Source: 20CM-2-65-7 sp963830455 (GTDB lineage Bacteria; Gemmatimonadota; Gemmatimonadetes; Gemmatimonadales; GWC2-71-9). Taken from it: DNA of 64,000 bases. Below are positions 31,006 to 39,447 of this stretch, one piece after another. The stretch covers positions 62,001 through 126,000 of the forward strand of contig CAWHMT010000003.1 in the NCBI GenBank assembly GCA_963830455.1. The letters are read 5' to 3'. Each line of letters starts with the position of its first letter. Position 1 is the first letter of the stretch. The position numbers and the translations under genes were made by a program. The notes under the pieces are model-generated. The model was not told the origin of the DNA. It saw nothing but the letters and a program-made list of their open reading frames with translations, and did not search any database.

Positions 31006-32280
31006 GTGGTCACCACGCTGGACACGGTCCGCCTGGACCGGGAAATCCACCGCACCGCCGCGCCGAACGGCATCACCGTGCTGAGCGAGCGCGTGCCGAG
31101 CGTGCGGTCGGCGGCGGTGGGCGTGTGGGTGCGCACCGCGAGCGCGCACGAGCAGCGCCCCAAGATGGGCGTGTCGCACCTGCTCGAGCATATGGTCTTC
31201 AAGGGCACCGCGAAGCGCACGGCGCAAGAGATCGCGCTCGCGCTCGAGTCGCGCGGTGGTTCGCTCGATGCCTACACCTCGCGCGATGCCACCGCGTATC
31301 ACGCGCGGGTGCTCGACACCGATCTGGCGCGGGCGCTCGACGTCATGACCGACATCGTGCGCCGGCCCCTGCTGCGCGACAGCGACCTCTCGCTCGAGCG
31401 CCAGGTGGTGCTCGAGGAAATCGCGACCGTCGACGACACGCCGGACGACGAAGTGTTCGACCTGGCGTACGAGACGCTTTGGCCCGATCACCCCTACGGC
31501 TTTCAGATCCTCGGCACCAAGGCGACCGTCAGCGCGCTCTCGGCGGACGATCTCAGACATCTGCATGCGCGTGCATACTTTCCCGGGAACTGCATCATCG
31601 CGGCCGCGGGGAATCTCACTCATGAGGCGCTGCTCGAGGAATGCGACCGCCAAGAGTGGTTCAAAGGCGAGGCCCCAATCCCTCACCCGAGTCCCCCACC
31701 CGTTCCTCCGGTCCCGCCGGCGGTGCGGGGCGTCCGGCGCGCGTTCGAGAAGGACACCGCGCAGATGCACATCGTATTCGCGACCGACACCATTCCATTT
31801 GCCGACCGGCGCAAATACGCCATGCTGGTGCTGTCGAACGTATTTGGCGGCGGGATGTCGAGCCGGCTGTTCCAGCGCATTCGCGAAGAGCTCGGGCTCG
31901 CGTACGCGATCTACAGTTTCACCTCGTTCTATCGCGCGGTCGGGATGGCGGGCGTGTACGTCGGCAGCCAGCCGGCGCGCGCGGCGAAGGCCGAGGCTGC
32001 GATCCGCGAGGAGTTTGCGCGGCTGGCGCGCGAAGGATTGCGCGGCGAGGCGTTGGACGATGCAAAGCAGCAAACGTTGGGGCAGCTCATGCTGTCGCTG
32101 GAGAGCCCCACGTCCCGGATGTATCGGTTGGCGAGCACGGCCGTGTACAACGAGCCGTATCGCAGCCTCGACGACGTGTTGAAGGCGGTCGAGGCGCTCA
32201 CCGCCGACGACGTTTCCGCGCTCGCGGCCGAGTTTTTCGCGCCCGAGCGCCAGACAGTGGTGTCGCTGGGACCCAAATGA
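31006..32280 (+). CDS. M16-family zinc peptidase (processing-peptidase-like)
   Basis: 424 residues; GTG start one base after the pnp stop. Inverted zinc motif HLLEHMVFKGT (HxxEH) with the distal glutamate in VVLEEIATVDDTPDDEVFDLAYE, then the C-terminal half FGGGMSSRLFQRIREELGLAYAIYSF with the Arg/Tyr pair of active-site families. A pnp-M16 neighbour pair is common. A proline-rich linker between the halves (PIPHPSPPPVPPVPP) is encoded by a repeat of CCCTCACCC/CCCCCACCC words (31673-31701). Confidence 0.94.
   Translation: MVTTLDTVRLDREIHRTAAPNGITVLSERVPSVRSAAVGVWVRTASAHEQRPKMGVSHLLEHMVFKGTAKRTAQEIALALESRGGSLDAYTSRDATAYHARVLDTDLARALDVMTDIVRRPLLRDSDLSLERQVVLEEIATVDDTPDDEVFDLAYETLWPDHPYGFQILGTKATVSALSADDLRHLHARAYFPGNCIIAAAGNLTHEALLEECDRQEWFKGEAPIPHPSPPPVPPVPPAVRGVRRAFEKDTAQMHIVFATDTIPFADRRKYAMLVLSNVFGGGMSSRLFQRIREELGLAYAIYSFTSFYRAVGMAGVYVGSQPARAAKAEAAIREEFARLAREGLRGEALDDAKQQTLGQLMLSLESPTSRMYRLASTAVYNEPYRSLDDVLKAVEALTADDVSALAAEFFAPERQTVVSLGPK
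31673..31701 (+). repeat. CCCAATCCCTCACCCGAGTCCC words inside the M16 peptidase gene
   Basis: A C-rich, word-like stretch related to family A encodes the proline-rich inter-domain linker. Confidence 0.45.
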
Positions 32281-32310
32281 CCAGGCGCCAAGACGCCAAG
32301 TTCCACGAGG
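32281..32310. repeat. GGCGCCAAGACGCCAAGTTCC words between M16 peptidase and ald
   Basis: The 37-base gap holds CCAGGCGCCAAGACGCCAAGTTCCACGAGG, with CGCCAAG repeated. No second copy occurs in the window, but it has the same style as the other word-like repeats. The GAGG within it may serve as ald ribosome-binding site. Confidence 0.4.
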
Positions 32311-32317
32311 GGGCAGC

Positions 32318-33430
32318 GTGATCGTCGGCGTGCCGAAGGAAATCAAGACCAACGAGAACCGGGTTGCGCTGGTGCCGGCGGGAGCGGAGTCGCTCGCGGG
32401 CGACGGTCACACGGTGCTCGTGGAGCAGGGGGCCGGGCTCGGCTCGGGATTCAATGACGACGCGTATCGCACGGTGGGCGCGGAGATTGCGCCGAATGCC
32501 GATGCCGTGTGGGCCAAGGCCGAGATGATCATGAAGGTGAAGGAACCGATCGAGCCCGAGTGGCCGAAGATCCGCAAGGGTCAGGTGGTGTTCACCTATT
32601 TCCATTTTGCCGCCTCCGAGCCGCTGACCAAGGCGATCATCAAGAGCGGCGCCATCGCGATTGCGTACGAGACGGTCCAGCTGGCGCCCGGCGAGCTGCC
32701 GCTGCTCACACCGATGAGCGAGGTCGCGGGGCGGATGGCGGTGCAGGAGGGTGCGAAGTACCTCGAGAAGGTGTTCGGCGGCAGTGGCATTCTGCTGGGC
32801 GGCGTTCCGGGTGTGCTGCCGGCCGAGGTGGTGATCATCGGTGGGGGTGTGGTCGGAACCAACGCGGCCAAGATGGCGGCGGGCCTGGGCGCGCACGTCA
32901 CGCTGCTCGATGTGTCGCTCGACCGACTGCGCTATCTCTCCGATGTGCTCGCCGCCAACGTCGATCTGCTGTACTCCAACCGTCACAACATTCTCGAGCA
33001 AATCAAGAAGGCCGATCTCGTGATCGGAGCGGTGCTGCTGCCGGGCGCAAAGGCGCCGAGCCTGGTCAAGCGGGGCGATTTGAAGCTGATGAAGCCCGGT
33101 TCGGTGATTGTGGATGTGGCGGTGGACCAGGGCGGCTGCATCGAGACGACGAAGCCGACGACGCACGAGAATCCCACGTACGTGGTCGATGGCATCATCC
33201 ATTACGCCGTCGCGAACATGCCCGGGGGTGTGCCACGCACGTCCACCCTGGCGCTCACGAACGCGACGTTCCCCTACAGCAAGAAGCTCGCGAGGCTCGG
33301 CTGGAAGGACGCGTGCCGGAAGGATCCCAGCCTGGCGCTGGGATTGAACGTGGTCGAGGGCAAAGTCGTGTATCCGGGGGTGGCCGAGGCGTTCAACCTG
33401 CCGCTCACGGATCCAAAGACCGTTCTGTAG
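32318..33430 (+). CDS. ald: Alanine dehydrogenase
   Basis: NAD-dependent interconversion of L-alanine and pyruvate plus ammonia; 370 residues, the usual length. Landmarks: VGVPKEIKTNENRVALVPAGAESL, MIMKVKEPIEPEW, VFTYFHFAAS, TPMSEVAGRMAVQEGA, nucleotide loop VVIIGGGVVGTNAAKMAAGLGA, and VDGIIHYAVANMPGGVPRTSTLALTNATFPY. GTG start 32318. Probably transcribed with the upstream pnp-M16 genes. Confidence 0.96.
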   Translation: MIVGVPKEIKTNENRVALVPAGAESLAGDGHTVLVEQGAGLGSGFNDDAYRTVGAEIAPNADAVWAKAEMIMKVKEPIEPEWPKIRKGQVVFTYFHFAASEPLTKAIIKSGAIAIAYETVQLAPGELPLLTPMSEVAGRMAVQEGAKYLEKVFGGSGILLGGVPGVLPAEVVIIGGGVVGTNAAKMAAGLGAHVTLLDVSLDRLRYLSDVLAANVDLLYSNRHNILEQIKKADLVIGAVLLPGAKAPSLVKRGDLKLMKPGSVIVDVAVDQGGCIETTKPTTHENPTYVVDGIIHYAVANMPGGVPRTSTLALTNATFPYSKKLARLGWKDACRKDPSLALGLNVVEGKVVYPGVAEAFNLPLTDPKTVL

Positions 33431-33437
33431 GCCGATC

Positions 33438-33839
33438 ATGCTTGTCCACGACGTGACCCCCATTCTGAACGTCTCGAGTCTCGCCCAGAGCTTCGACTGG
33501 TTCGAGCAGCTCGGATGGAAGAAGCACTGGGAGCATGGAGATCCCCCGACGTTCGGCGCCGTGGTCTCCGGGATTACGGAGATCTTTCTCTGCCAGAATG
33601 GCCAGGGTGCTCGTGGCGGCCCGCTGCCGCGCGAGCCCTGGGATAATCAGGCCGGCAGCACGTGGATGAGTTGGTGGCTTTCGTCCCCCGCCGAGGTCGA
33701 TGCGCTGTACGCACGCGCTCTCAAGCTCGGTCTCGAGGCTCCATGGCCGCCAACCGATATGCCCTGGAACGTGCACGAGTGCCACATCAGGCACCCGGAT
33801 GGACATACGTTTCGGGTGAGTGCGAGACTCGAGGAGTAA
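33438..33839 (+). CDS. VOC-superfamily (glyoxalase/bleomycin-resistance-like) protein
   Basis: 133 residues with the beta-alpha-beta-beta-beta pattern of the vicinal-oxygen-chelate fold: an opening strand (VTPILNVSSLAQSFDWFEQLGWKKHWEH), AVVSGITEIFLCQNGQGA, and a closing HECHIRHPDGHTFRVSARLEE with the family's DPDGH-like end. Substrate unknown. It starts 7 bases after ald and precedes an SRPBCC gene by 10 bases. Confidence 0.8.
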   Translation: MLVHDVTPILNVSSLAQSFDWFEQLGWKKHWEHGDPPTFGAVVSGITEIFLCQNGQGARGGPLPREPWDNQAGSTWMSWWLSSPAEVDALYARALKLGLEAPWPPTDMPWNVHECHIRHPDGHTFRVSARLEE

Positions 33840-33849
33840 TCGCTCGCGG

Positions 33850-34281
33850 ATGCCAGACATACTCCAAGACTTTCCAATCAGCGCCAGCAGGGAGCGGGTG
33901 TTCAATGCGGTGAGCGCGCCCGGCGAGCTCGCTCAATGGTGGACCGCGCGATCGGCGGGCAACCCCCGCTTGGGCGAGCAGTACGAGCTCTGGTTTGGTC
34001 CCGAGTACGATTGGCGGGCGGTAGTGACCCGGTGCAGACCCAATGAGGAATTCGAGCTCGAGCTCACCCGGGCCGACAGGGAATGGACCGGAACAACGGT
34101 CGGCTTCCGACTCGAAGACGTGGACGGCCGTACGCAGGTCCGCTTTCATCATCGAGGCTGGCCTGCGGAAAGCGAGCATTACCGCATCTCTTGCCATTGC
34201 TGGGCCATGTATCTCCGGGTGTTGCGCCGATACCTCGAGCATGGGGAAACCGTGGCGTACGAGCGCCGTCTGGACGTGTGA
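33850..34281 (+). CDS. SRPBCC/AHSA1-domain protein
   Basis: 143 residues. Start ATG 33850 gives the typical N-terminus DFPISASRERVFNAVSAPGELAQWWT; the middle (GNPRLGEQYELWFG, VVTRCRPNEEFELELT, WTGTTVGFRLEDVDGRTQVRFHHRGW) and C-terminal helix (HCWAMYLRVLRRYLEHGE) complete the helix-grip fold. Such proteins bind hydrophobic ligands or are chaperone activators. It follows a VOC gene, a frequent pair in bacteria, but no specific function can be given. Confidence 0.82.
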   Translation: MPDILQDFPISASRERVFNAVSAPGELAQWWTARSAGNPRLGEQYELWFGPEYDWRAVVTRCRPNEEFELELTRADREWTGTTVGFRLEDVDGRTQVRFHHRGWPAESEHYRISCHCWAMYLRVLRRYLEHGETVAYERRLDV

Positions 34282-34305
34282 ACACTGTCCTGTGAGGAGT
34301 TCAAA

Positions 34306-34938
34306 ATGATCAAGCGTCGAGCAGTCATCACTGCCATGATCCTGGGTGCGCTTGCGCTCGCGCCCCAGGTCGCTCTGGCCCAGCAGTTCACGCGGCCGGC
34401 GCCGATCACCGCGGTGCCCGCGCCGGTCATCCTCGATACGACCGGGTTGTACCTGGCGCGCGCCGCCCGGGTGGGGGAAGACATGTTCGTCACCGGGCAG
34501 CCCACGGAGCGCGGGCTCCGCGAGCTGCAGGCGCAAGGAGTGACGACAGTCGTGAACCTGCGGACGCCGGAAGAAATGACGAAGAACGTCCCGTTCGACG
34601 AGCCGGCGCTCGTGGCGAAGCTCGGCATGCGGTACGTGTCTCTGCCCGTGCGGGGGACCAGCGAGTACCCGTACGCTCCCGCAACGCTCGCGCAGTTCGC
34701 CGAGGCGGTGCGCACTGCGAACGGGAAGGTGCTGTTGCACTGCACGATAGCGTGGCGGGCGAGTCACCTGTGGGCCGCGTACCTGATCAAGGATCGTGGC
34801 GTCCCGATCGAGGCAGCCCTGGCGAACGCGCGGGCGATCAATCTCATGGACGAGCACCGCATGGGGTCGAACGGGCGCCAACCGGTGGAGGATTTTCTCG
34901 ACCAGGCACTGCCCACCCTGGGCCACCCGCCGCGCTAG
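34306..34938 (+). CDS. Secreted DUF442-like cysteine phosphatase
   Basis: 210 residues with a signal peptide (MIKRRAVITAMILGALALAPQVALAQQ). The mature part resembles the beta-lactamase-hydrolase-like/TIGR01244 family: ARVGEDMFVTGQPTERGLRELQAQGVTTVVNLRTPEEM, and a loop VLLHCTIAWRASHLWAAYL with the short Cys-X4-Arg motif of that family rather than the CX5R of standard protein tyrosine phosphatases. GAGG precedes the ATG. Periplasmic location is inferred from the signal. Substrate unknown. Confidence 0.78.
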   Translation: MIKRRAVITAMILGALALAPQVALAQQFTRPAPITAVPAPVILDTTGLYLARAARVGEDMFVTGQPTERGLRELQAQGVTTVVNLRTPEEMTKNVPFDEPALVAKLGMRYVSLPVRGTSEYPYAPATLAQFAEAVRTANGKVLLHCTIAWRASHLWAAYLIKDRGVPIEAALANARAINLMDEHRMGSNGRQPVEDFLDQALPTLGHPPR

Positions 34939-34953
34939 ACACCCGATCGGCCT

Positions 34954-35511
34954 TTAGAAAGAGATTCTGAACCCCAGCGCGAGCCCGCCATCCGGCGTCG
35001 CGCCAATGTTCAGCTGGTGTAGCGGCACCGTCACCCACGCGGCGGTCTTGGTCTCCGATCCGATGATCGTCCCCAGGAGGAGGCCCGCGGCGCCCAATAC
35101 CACCATGCGTGTGTCGAGATTCGGGGACACCTTGTGGGCCAGGCACGGCAGCGTCGTGCAGTCTCCATTCTCGTCGACCCAATCGGGGGAAGCGACGGCC
35201 GCCAGGAGCGTACCCCCCAGCATGCCGAGCAGCGCGCCTTCCGCTGTCATCCGTCGCTCGCGTCGCACGTCGATCCGTGTGACCGAGTCGGCCGGGACGA
35301 TGAGCAGGAGCCCGGGGGCATCGCCATCCACTCTCACCAGGAGCCGGTCGATCTCCCGCGTCACCAGCGTACCGGTGAGCTGGCTCCCAAGGCTCATGGC
35401 GTCGAACCGGATGCGCGCGCCGGGATCGAGGCGTGGTATCTGGGTGCACTCGGCTGAGCGGGAGATGGCCAGCAGAGCCGGGCACCACACGAGCGTGGCG
35501 AGAAGGCGCAT
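34954..35511 (-). CDS. Exported or membrane protein of unknown function (185 aa)
   Basis: N-terminal signal (LLATLVWCPALLAISRSAE), a beta-rich stretch that may be an SH3- or Sm-like fold (GARIRFDAMSLGSQLTGTLVTREIDRLLVRV, VPADSVTRIDVRR), then two glycine/alanine-rich hydrophobic helices (ALLGMLGGTLLAAVA; VVLGAAGLLLGTIIGSE) and a C-terminal strand. This order (signal, strand-rich domain, glycine-zipper helices) is common in Gemmatimonadota-type secreted proteins of unknown role. It is convergent with the phosphatase gene. Confidence 0.7.
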   Translation of the reverse strand: MRLLATLVWCPALLAISRSAECTQIPRLDPGARIRFDAMSLGSQLTGTLVTREIDRLLVRVDGDAPGLLLIVPADSVTRIDVRRERRMTAEGALLGMLGGTLLAAVASPDWVDENGDCTTLPCLAHKVSPNLDTRMVVLGAAGLLLGTIIGSETKTAAWVTVPLHQLNIGATPDGGLALGFRISF

Positions 35512-35523
35512 GACGTCCGGTCG

Positions 35524-35538
35524 GGCACGACTCGTGCC
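35524..35538. promoter_or_regulatory. Palindrome in a divergent intergenic region
   Basis: GGCACG-ACT-CGTGCC is a perfect 6-bp inverted repeat about 13 bases upstream of the minus-strand gene start. Another hairpin, TGTCTC-ACGGGC-GAGACA, follows at 35570-35587. Either could be an operator; no regulator gene is adjacent. Confidence 0.3.
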
Positions 35539-35645
35539 GCGCGAAAACAGTCATGCGCTCGCCGGCGGGTGTCTCACGGGCGAGACAGCCGTGTGCTGAT
35601 GACTCGCGTAGATTGTCCAGCGTCCGCCTGTACCTGCTGAGGGCC

Positions 35646-36461
35646 ATGGTCTTTTTGCTTCTCGTGGCATTGGTCGGTCATCTCCCGACGCCGGCATCCC
35701 AGGACTCGTGTAACGGACCGGTCCTCTTGCCGGCCTATGCGCACAACGATTACCAGAATCCCCGACCCCTGTTCGATGCCCTCGAGCTCGGATTCCGAGG
35801 TGTGGAGGCGGACGTTTTTCGCGTAGGGACAGAGCTCGTCGTCGGCCATGATCGGGGCACGCTGCATCCCGCGCGCACGTTGTCGCGCCTGTATCTCGAA
35901 CCGCTCCGAGACCGACGGCGTGTCTGCGGCTACGTGCTCGCGGATACCACTCCGTTTTTTCTCAATATCGAGCTCAAGGAAGCCGATCGCCTGGGTTTCG
36001 AACACCTGCTCGCACAGCTACGCCAGTTCGAGGAGTTGTTCCGAGCGGGTGATGGCGTGAGTGCCGCCGTGCAAGTCACGCTCGTCGGGTGGTGGCCAAA
36101 CCCGGACTCGGTTTCCTGGCCGGACTACTTGCGCATTCAGCTGGCCATCGACCGTCAGCCCGCTCGAGCGCCGGTGAATGGGGCACCGGTTGGCCTCGTG
36201 AGCCTGGACTACGGGAAGATGGTCAAGTGGTCGGGACGCGGGGTCGTGCCTCCCGCGGCCCAGCAAACGCTTGCTGCCGCGCGTGAGATGGCGTCTGCCA
36301 GGTCTGTGCCGATCCGCGTTCATCATGCGCCCGTTGACGAGGCGATCTACGAGTGGCTGTTGTCGCAGGGCGTTGCGCTCATCGGGACGGAGGCGTTGCA
36401 ACGCACGCGCCCCCTGCTGCACCGCATCTTGGCGAACCGTACTACCGTGAAGGAGTCGTGA
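35646..36461 (+). CDS. PI-PLC/glycerophosphodiesterase-like secreted hydrolase
   Basis: About 271 residues if translation begins at ATG 35646, giving a signal peptide (MVFLLLVALVGHLPTPASQ); the frame is open from 35553. Conserved first strand and catalytic histidine-glutamate region AYAHNDYQNPRPLFDALELGFRGVEADVF, then LVVGHDRGTLHPARTLSRLYLEPL match the AIM6/glycerophosphodiester phosphodiesterase-like TIM barrel (E-x-D metal ligands and the second His in GHD). The end (IYEWLLSQGVALIGTEAL) fits the barrel's last strand. Predicted periplasmic; substrate unproven. Confidence 0.78.
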   Translation: MVFLLLVALVGHLPTPASQDSCNGPVLLPAYAHNDYQNPRPLFDALELGFRGVEADVFRVGTELVVGHDRGTLHPARTLSRLYLEPLRDRRRVCGYVLADTTPFFLNIELKEADRLGFEHLLAQLRQFEELFRAGDGVSAAVQVTLVGWWPNPDSVSWPDYLRIQLAIDRQPARAPVNGAPVGLVSLDYGKMVKWSGRGVVPPAAQQTLAAAREMASARSVPIRVHHAPVDEAIYEWLLSQGVALIGTEALQRTRPLLHRILANRTTVKES

Positions 36462-36464
36462 GCG

Positions 36465-36488
36465 AACCACGAAGCCTACGAAGCCAGG
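36465..36488. repeat. CCACGAAGCCTACGAAGCC words
   Basis: Two near-copies of ACGAAGCC fill the short gap after the hydrolase gene; same style as the other word-like repeats. Confidence 0.35.
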
Positions 36489-36507
36489 TGGGGTAAATTA
36501 GAAACTG

Positions 36508-36798
36508 ATGCCCGCCCTCCTTGCCCTCCCCGCCGATCGCGTCGCCCGCGAGACCCGCCACGCCGAGGAGATCGCGACGGCGGAAGCGCGGTGGTTGCGG
36601 GCATGGCGCCGGCGTGTGTTCTGGCTGGCGATGCGATGCGGTACGACGTATGTCGCCGGCGGCATGCTCGCGTGGGGGAGTTTCGCGCTTACCGGTGACG
36701 TGGCCCAAATGGCGCTCTGGGGCGGGTTACTGCTGAGTAATACCGGACCGCTGGCATTTGGGTATGCGTTCTGGATGCGCGAGCAGGGGAACTGGTGA
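36508..36798 (+). CDS. Small membrane protein of unknown function (96 aa)
   Basis: Charged N-terminal helix (RVARETRHAEEIATAEARWLRAWRRR) followed by two transmembrane helices (FWLAMRCGTTYVAGGMLAWGSFAL; ALWGGLLLSNTGPLAFGYAFWM). No family recognised. It ends 22 bases before the methyltransferase gene and probably shares its transcript. Confidence 0.6.
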   Translation: MPALLALPADRVARETRHAEEIATAEARWLRAWRRRVFWLAMRCGTTYVAGGMLAWGSFALTGDVAQMALWGGLLLSNTGPLAFGYAFWMREQGNW

Positions 36799-36820
36799 CG
36801 GGACGCAGCGGCTAGGCGCC

Positions 36821-37417
36821 ATGTTCCGATGGTTCGCGTTGGCGGCATTCGTTGGATGCCTCGGGATTTCGGGATTCTACCGGCGCCGCGCCCGGCTGCA
36901 GGGCGAGACCATCGCGCGCCGCCGCGAGGCGCCTGTCCTGATCCTCGGCCGGGCCCTGCTCGCACTGCCACTCTTCGGCTCGATCTTTCTCTATCTGCTG
37001 AACCCACGGTGGATGGCGTGGGCCGAGCTGCCGCTGCCGATCTGGGTGCGCTGGGCCGGTGTTGTCGTCGGCCTGCTCGCTGTGCCGGCGGCATGGTGGG
37101 TGTTCAGATCGATCGGGCGCAACGTGAGCGAAACCGTGCTGACCAAGAGCGACCACGCCCTCGTCACCACCGGTCCGTACCGCTGGATTCGCCATCCGTT
37201 GTACACGACCGGCGCGTCCCTCCTCTTGGCGATCGGTCTGATGGCGGCCAACTGGTTCATGCTTCTGTTCGCACTCTTGGTGGCAGCCTCGGTGCGCTGG
37301 GTCGTGATCCCGCTCGAGGAGCAAGAGCTGGTGAAGAAGTTTGGCGAGCAATACCGCACCTACATGCAACGCACGGGCCGGTTACTGCCCCGCATGCTGA
37401 GCCAGGTACGGGGCTAA
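36821..37417 (+). CDS. Isoprenylcysteine carboxyl methyltransferase (ICMT)/PEMT-family membrane protein
   Basis: 198 residues with four to five transmembrane helices and the SAM-binding C-terminal signature: ALVTTGPYRWIRHPLYTTGASLLLAIGL ... IPLEEQELVKKFGEQYRTYMQRTGRLLP. I chose ATG 36821, which opens a membrane helix. Bacterial members methylate small molecules or lipids; the substrate is unknown. It overlaps the convergent GntP-cyclase gene by four bases. Confidence 0.85.
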   Translation: MFRWFALAAFVGCLGISGFYRRRARLQGETIARRREAPVLILGRALLALPLFGSIFLYLLNPRWMAWAELPLPIWVRWAGVVVGLLAVPAAWWVFRSIGRNVSETVLTKSDHALVTTGPYRWIRHPLYTTGASLLLAIGLMAANWFMLLFALLVAASVRWVVIPLEEQELVKKFGEQYRTYMQRTGRLLPRMLSQVRG

Positions 37418-39447
37418 CCGGCCTTCTTCCGTACAATTGCGCGCGCGGGAGCACCCTCGTGCCCGCGCACCCTTAGCGGAAGCACGATCAGCTCGTAGTC
37501 ACCCGCCTCCACAGGTCGCAAATCCAGTCCTTCGACAATCGGGATGCCGCGGCCGAGCAGAATCTGGTGCGTCCGGGGCGCGGGCGCGCCAAACTGCTCC
37601 GCTGAGATGTAATCGACACCGACTAGCACCACACCGGCATCGGCGAGCTGCTGCGCCGCGTCCGGGGCGATATACGCGAAGTCGCGATGAAATGTGGCCG
37701 AGTCCATCCAGCCGCGCGCGCTGCTGCGCGTCCGGAACAGCACGCGTGTGGAGCCTTTCCATTCGTGGCGATTCAGCTCGGCGGCGTCGATCGCCTGCAC
37801 GCTGTCGGGGATGTCGACCACGCGCGCGGATCCGATCAGCGGAGCCAGGGGAATCTGATCGACCGGGGCACCGGTGCGGATGAAATGCATCGGCGCGTCG
37901 ATGTGGGTGCCGCTGTGGGCACCCATCGAGTACACCGACAACGTGAAGTTGTCGCCGCGCTGCATGTTCTTGAGGAAATCAAACTTCATCGGCGCATCGC
38001 CCTCATAGACGGGCGTCGTGGACGGATCGAGCGTCGCCGTCACATCCACCCACCCGCGTGCGCTCAGCTCCCCCGAATCGGGTTTCCGGGGAGCGCACCC
38101 GACCAGCAGACCGAGGAGCAGCGTGAAGGCGAGCCCGGCTACGCCGATGATGGTCTCGGCGACGGTCCAGGTCTTGAGCGTCTGTGGAACGGTCATGTTG
38201 AAGAACTCCTTGATGAGCCAGAAGCCCGAGTCGTTGACGTGGGACAGCACGAGCGAGCCGGCGCCGGTCGCGAGCACGAGCAGCTCGGGAGCGGTGCCGG
38301 GCGTGGCTGCTGCGACGGGCGCGACAATGCCCGCCGCCGTGGTCATGGCAACAGTGGCCGAGCCTGTGGCCACGCGAATCAGCGCCGCGACGGTCCAGGC
38401 GAGCAGCAAAGGCGATGCATGTGAGCCGACGGCCGTGTCGGCGATGGCTTTGCCGACGCCGCTTTCCAAGAGCACGCGATTGAATCCACCGCCCGCACCG
38501 ATCACGAGCAGGATGGTGGCGGTCGGTGCGAGACAGTCCCCCGCGAACTTGAGGATCTGATCGCGCGTGAAGCGCTGCCGGAATCCCAGGGACCAGAAGG
38601 AGAAGAGTAAGGCGAGCAGGAGCGACACGATCGGGCTGCCGATGGAATCGAGGGTCCGCCGAACCGGATTGGCCGGGTCGAAGGCGACGTCTGCCACGCT
38701 CGCGAGCAGCATCAGAATGACGGGCAGGAGCACGGTGAGGAGCGAAATGCCGAAGCTCGGGAGCTCGCGCGAGCTGTCCTCGGTGCTCCCCACTAATTGA
38801 TCGGCCATCGGGTTCTGGGCCGGCAGGTGAATGCGCGGAGCAATCCAGGTGGCATAGATCGGACCGGCGAGCGCGGCCGTCGGGAGACCGACGAGAATCG
38901 CATAGGCGATGGTGCGGCCGATATCGGCCTGATACGCGCCGACCGCCAGCATTGCAGCCGGATGGGGCGGCACCATGCCGTGCACCACCGATAGCCCCGC
39001 GACTAGAGAAATCCCGATTTTCACGAGTGAGAGTCCGGAGCGGCGCGCGATGGTGAACACCAATGGGATCAACAGCACAAACCCGACCTGGAAGAAGACC
39101 GGGATCCCGACGATGAACGCCACGAACATGATGGCCCAATGCACGCGCCGTTCGCCGAACAGGCCGATGAGGGTGGTCGCGATGCGGGTAGCGCCGCCCG
39201 ATTCCGCCATCATCTTGCCGAGCATCGTGCCCAGCGCCACGACGATCGCAATGAACCCGAGCACGCTGCCGACGCCATCCTGAAATGCCTTCACGACGCC
39301 ACCGAGCGGCATGCCGGCGACAATCCCGAGGACCAGGGAGACCGTAATGAGGGCGATGAAGGGATGCAGCTTGAATCGCGCGATCAGGACGATCAGCGCG
39401 ATCACCGCGACCGCGGCGTAGAGCAGCAGTTGGGAGTTGGTGCTCAC
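37414..39447 (-). CDS. Fusion: GntP-family gluconate permease + cyclase-family (kynurenine-formamidase-like) hydrolase
   Basis: 677 residues. Residues 1-449 are a complete GntP permease with about 12 helices (LLLYAAVAVIALIVLIARFKLHPFIAL, GGGFNRVLLESGVGKA, LVLSHVNDSGFWLIKEFFNMTV, KTWTVAETIIGVAGL). The last helix ends LLLGLLVGCAPRKPDSG, which also reads as a lipobox with Cys451, and a full PF04199-type cyclase domain follows: GWVDVTATLDPSTTPVYEGD and the metal motif HSGTHIDAPMHF (511-522; H511, H515, D517, H521). The reading frame is continuous through the junction (about base 38097). ATGA-overlaps gntK, so it belongs to a gluconate operon. The cyclase may act on the transported compound or its lactone; this is inference. 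Confidence 0.9.
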   Translation of the reverse strand: MSTNSQLLLYAAVAVIALIVLIARFKLHPFIALITVSLVLGIVAGMPLGGVVKAFQDGVGSVLGFIAIVVALGTMLGKMMAESGGATRIATTLIGLFGERRVHWAIMFVAFIVGIPVFFQVGFVLLIPLVFTIARRSGLSLVKIGISLVAGLSVVHGMVPPHPAAMLAVGAYQADIGRTIAYAILVGLPTAALAGPIYATWIAPRIHLPAQNPMADQLVGSTEDSSRELPSFGISLLTVLLPVILMLLASVADVAFDPANPVRRTLDSIGSPIVSLLLALLFSFWSLGFRQRFTRDQILKFAGDCLAPTATILLVIGAGGGFNRVLLESGVGKAIADTAVGSHASPLLLAWTVAALIRVATGSATVAMTTAAGIVAPVAAATPGTAPELLVLATGAGSLVLSHVNDSGFWLIKEFFNMTVPQTLKTWTVAETIIGVAGLAFTLLLGLLVGCAPRKPDSGELSARGWVDVTATLDPSTTPVYEGDAPMKFDFLKNMQRGDNFTLSVYSMGAHSGTHIDAPMHFIRTGAPVDQIPLAPLIGSARVVDIPDSVQAIDAAELNRHEWKGSTRVLFRTRSSARGWMDSATFHRDFAYIAPDAAQQLADAGVVLVGVDYISAEQFGAPAPRTHQILLGRGIPIVEGLDLRPVEAGDYELIVLPLRVRGHEGAPARAIVRKKAG

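Noticed and set aside
29004..31220. 738-residue open frame antisense to pnp
   Set aside because: Shadow of pnp; composition is Arg/Ala/Leu/Asp/His-rich and has no recognisable domain.
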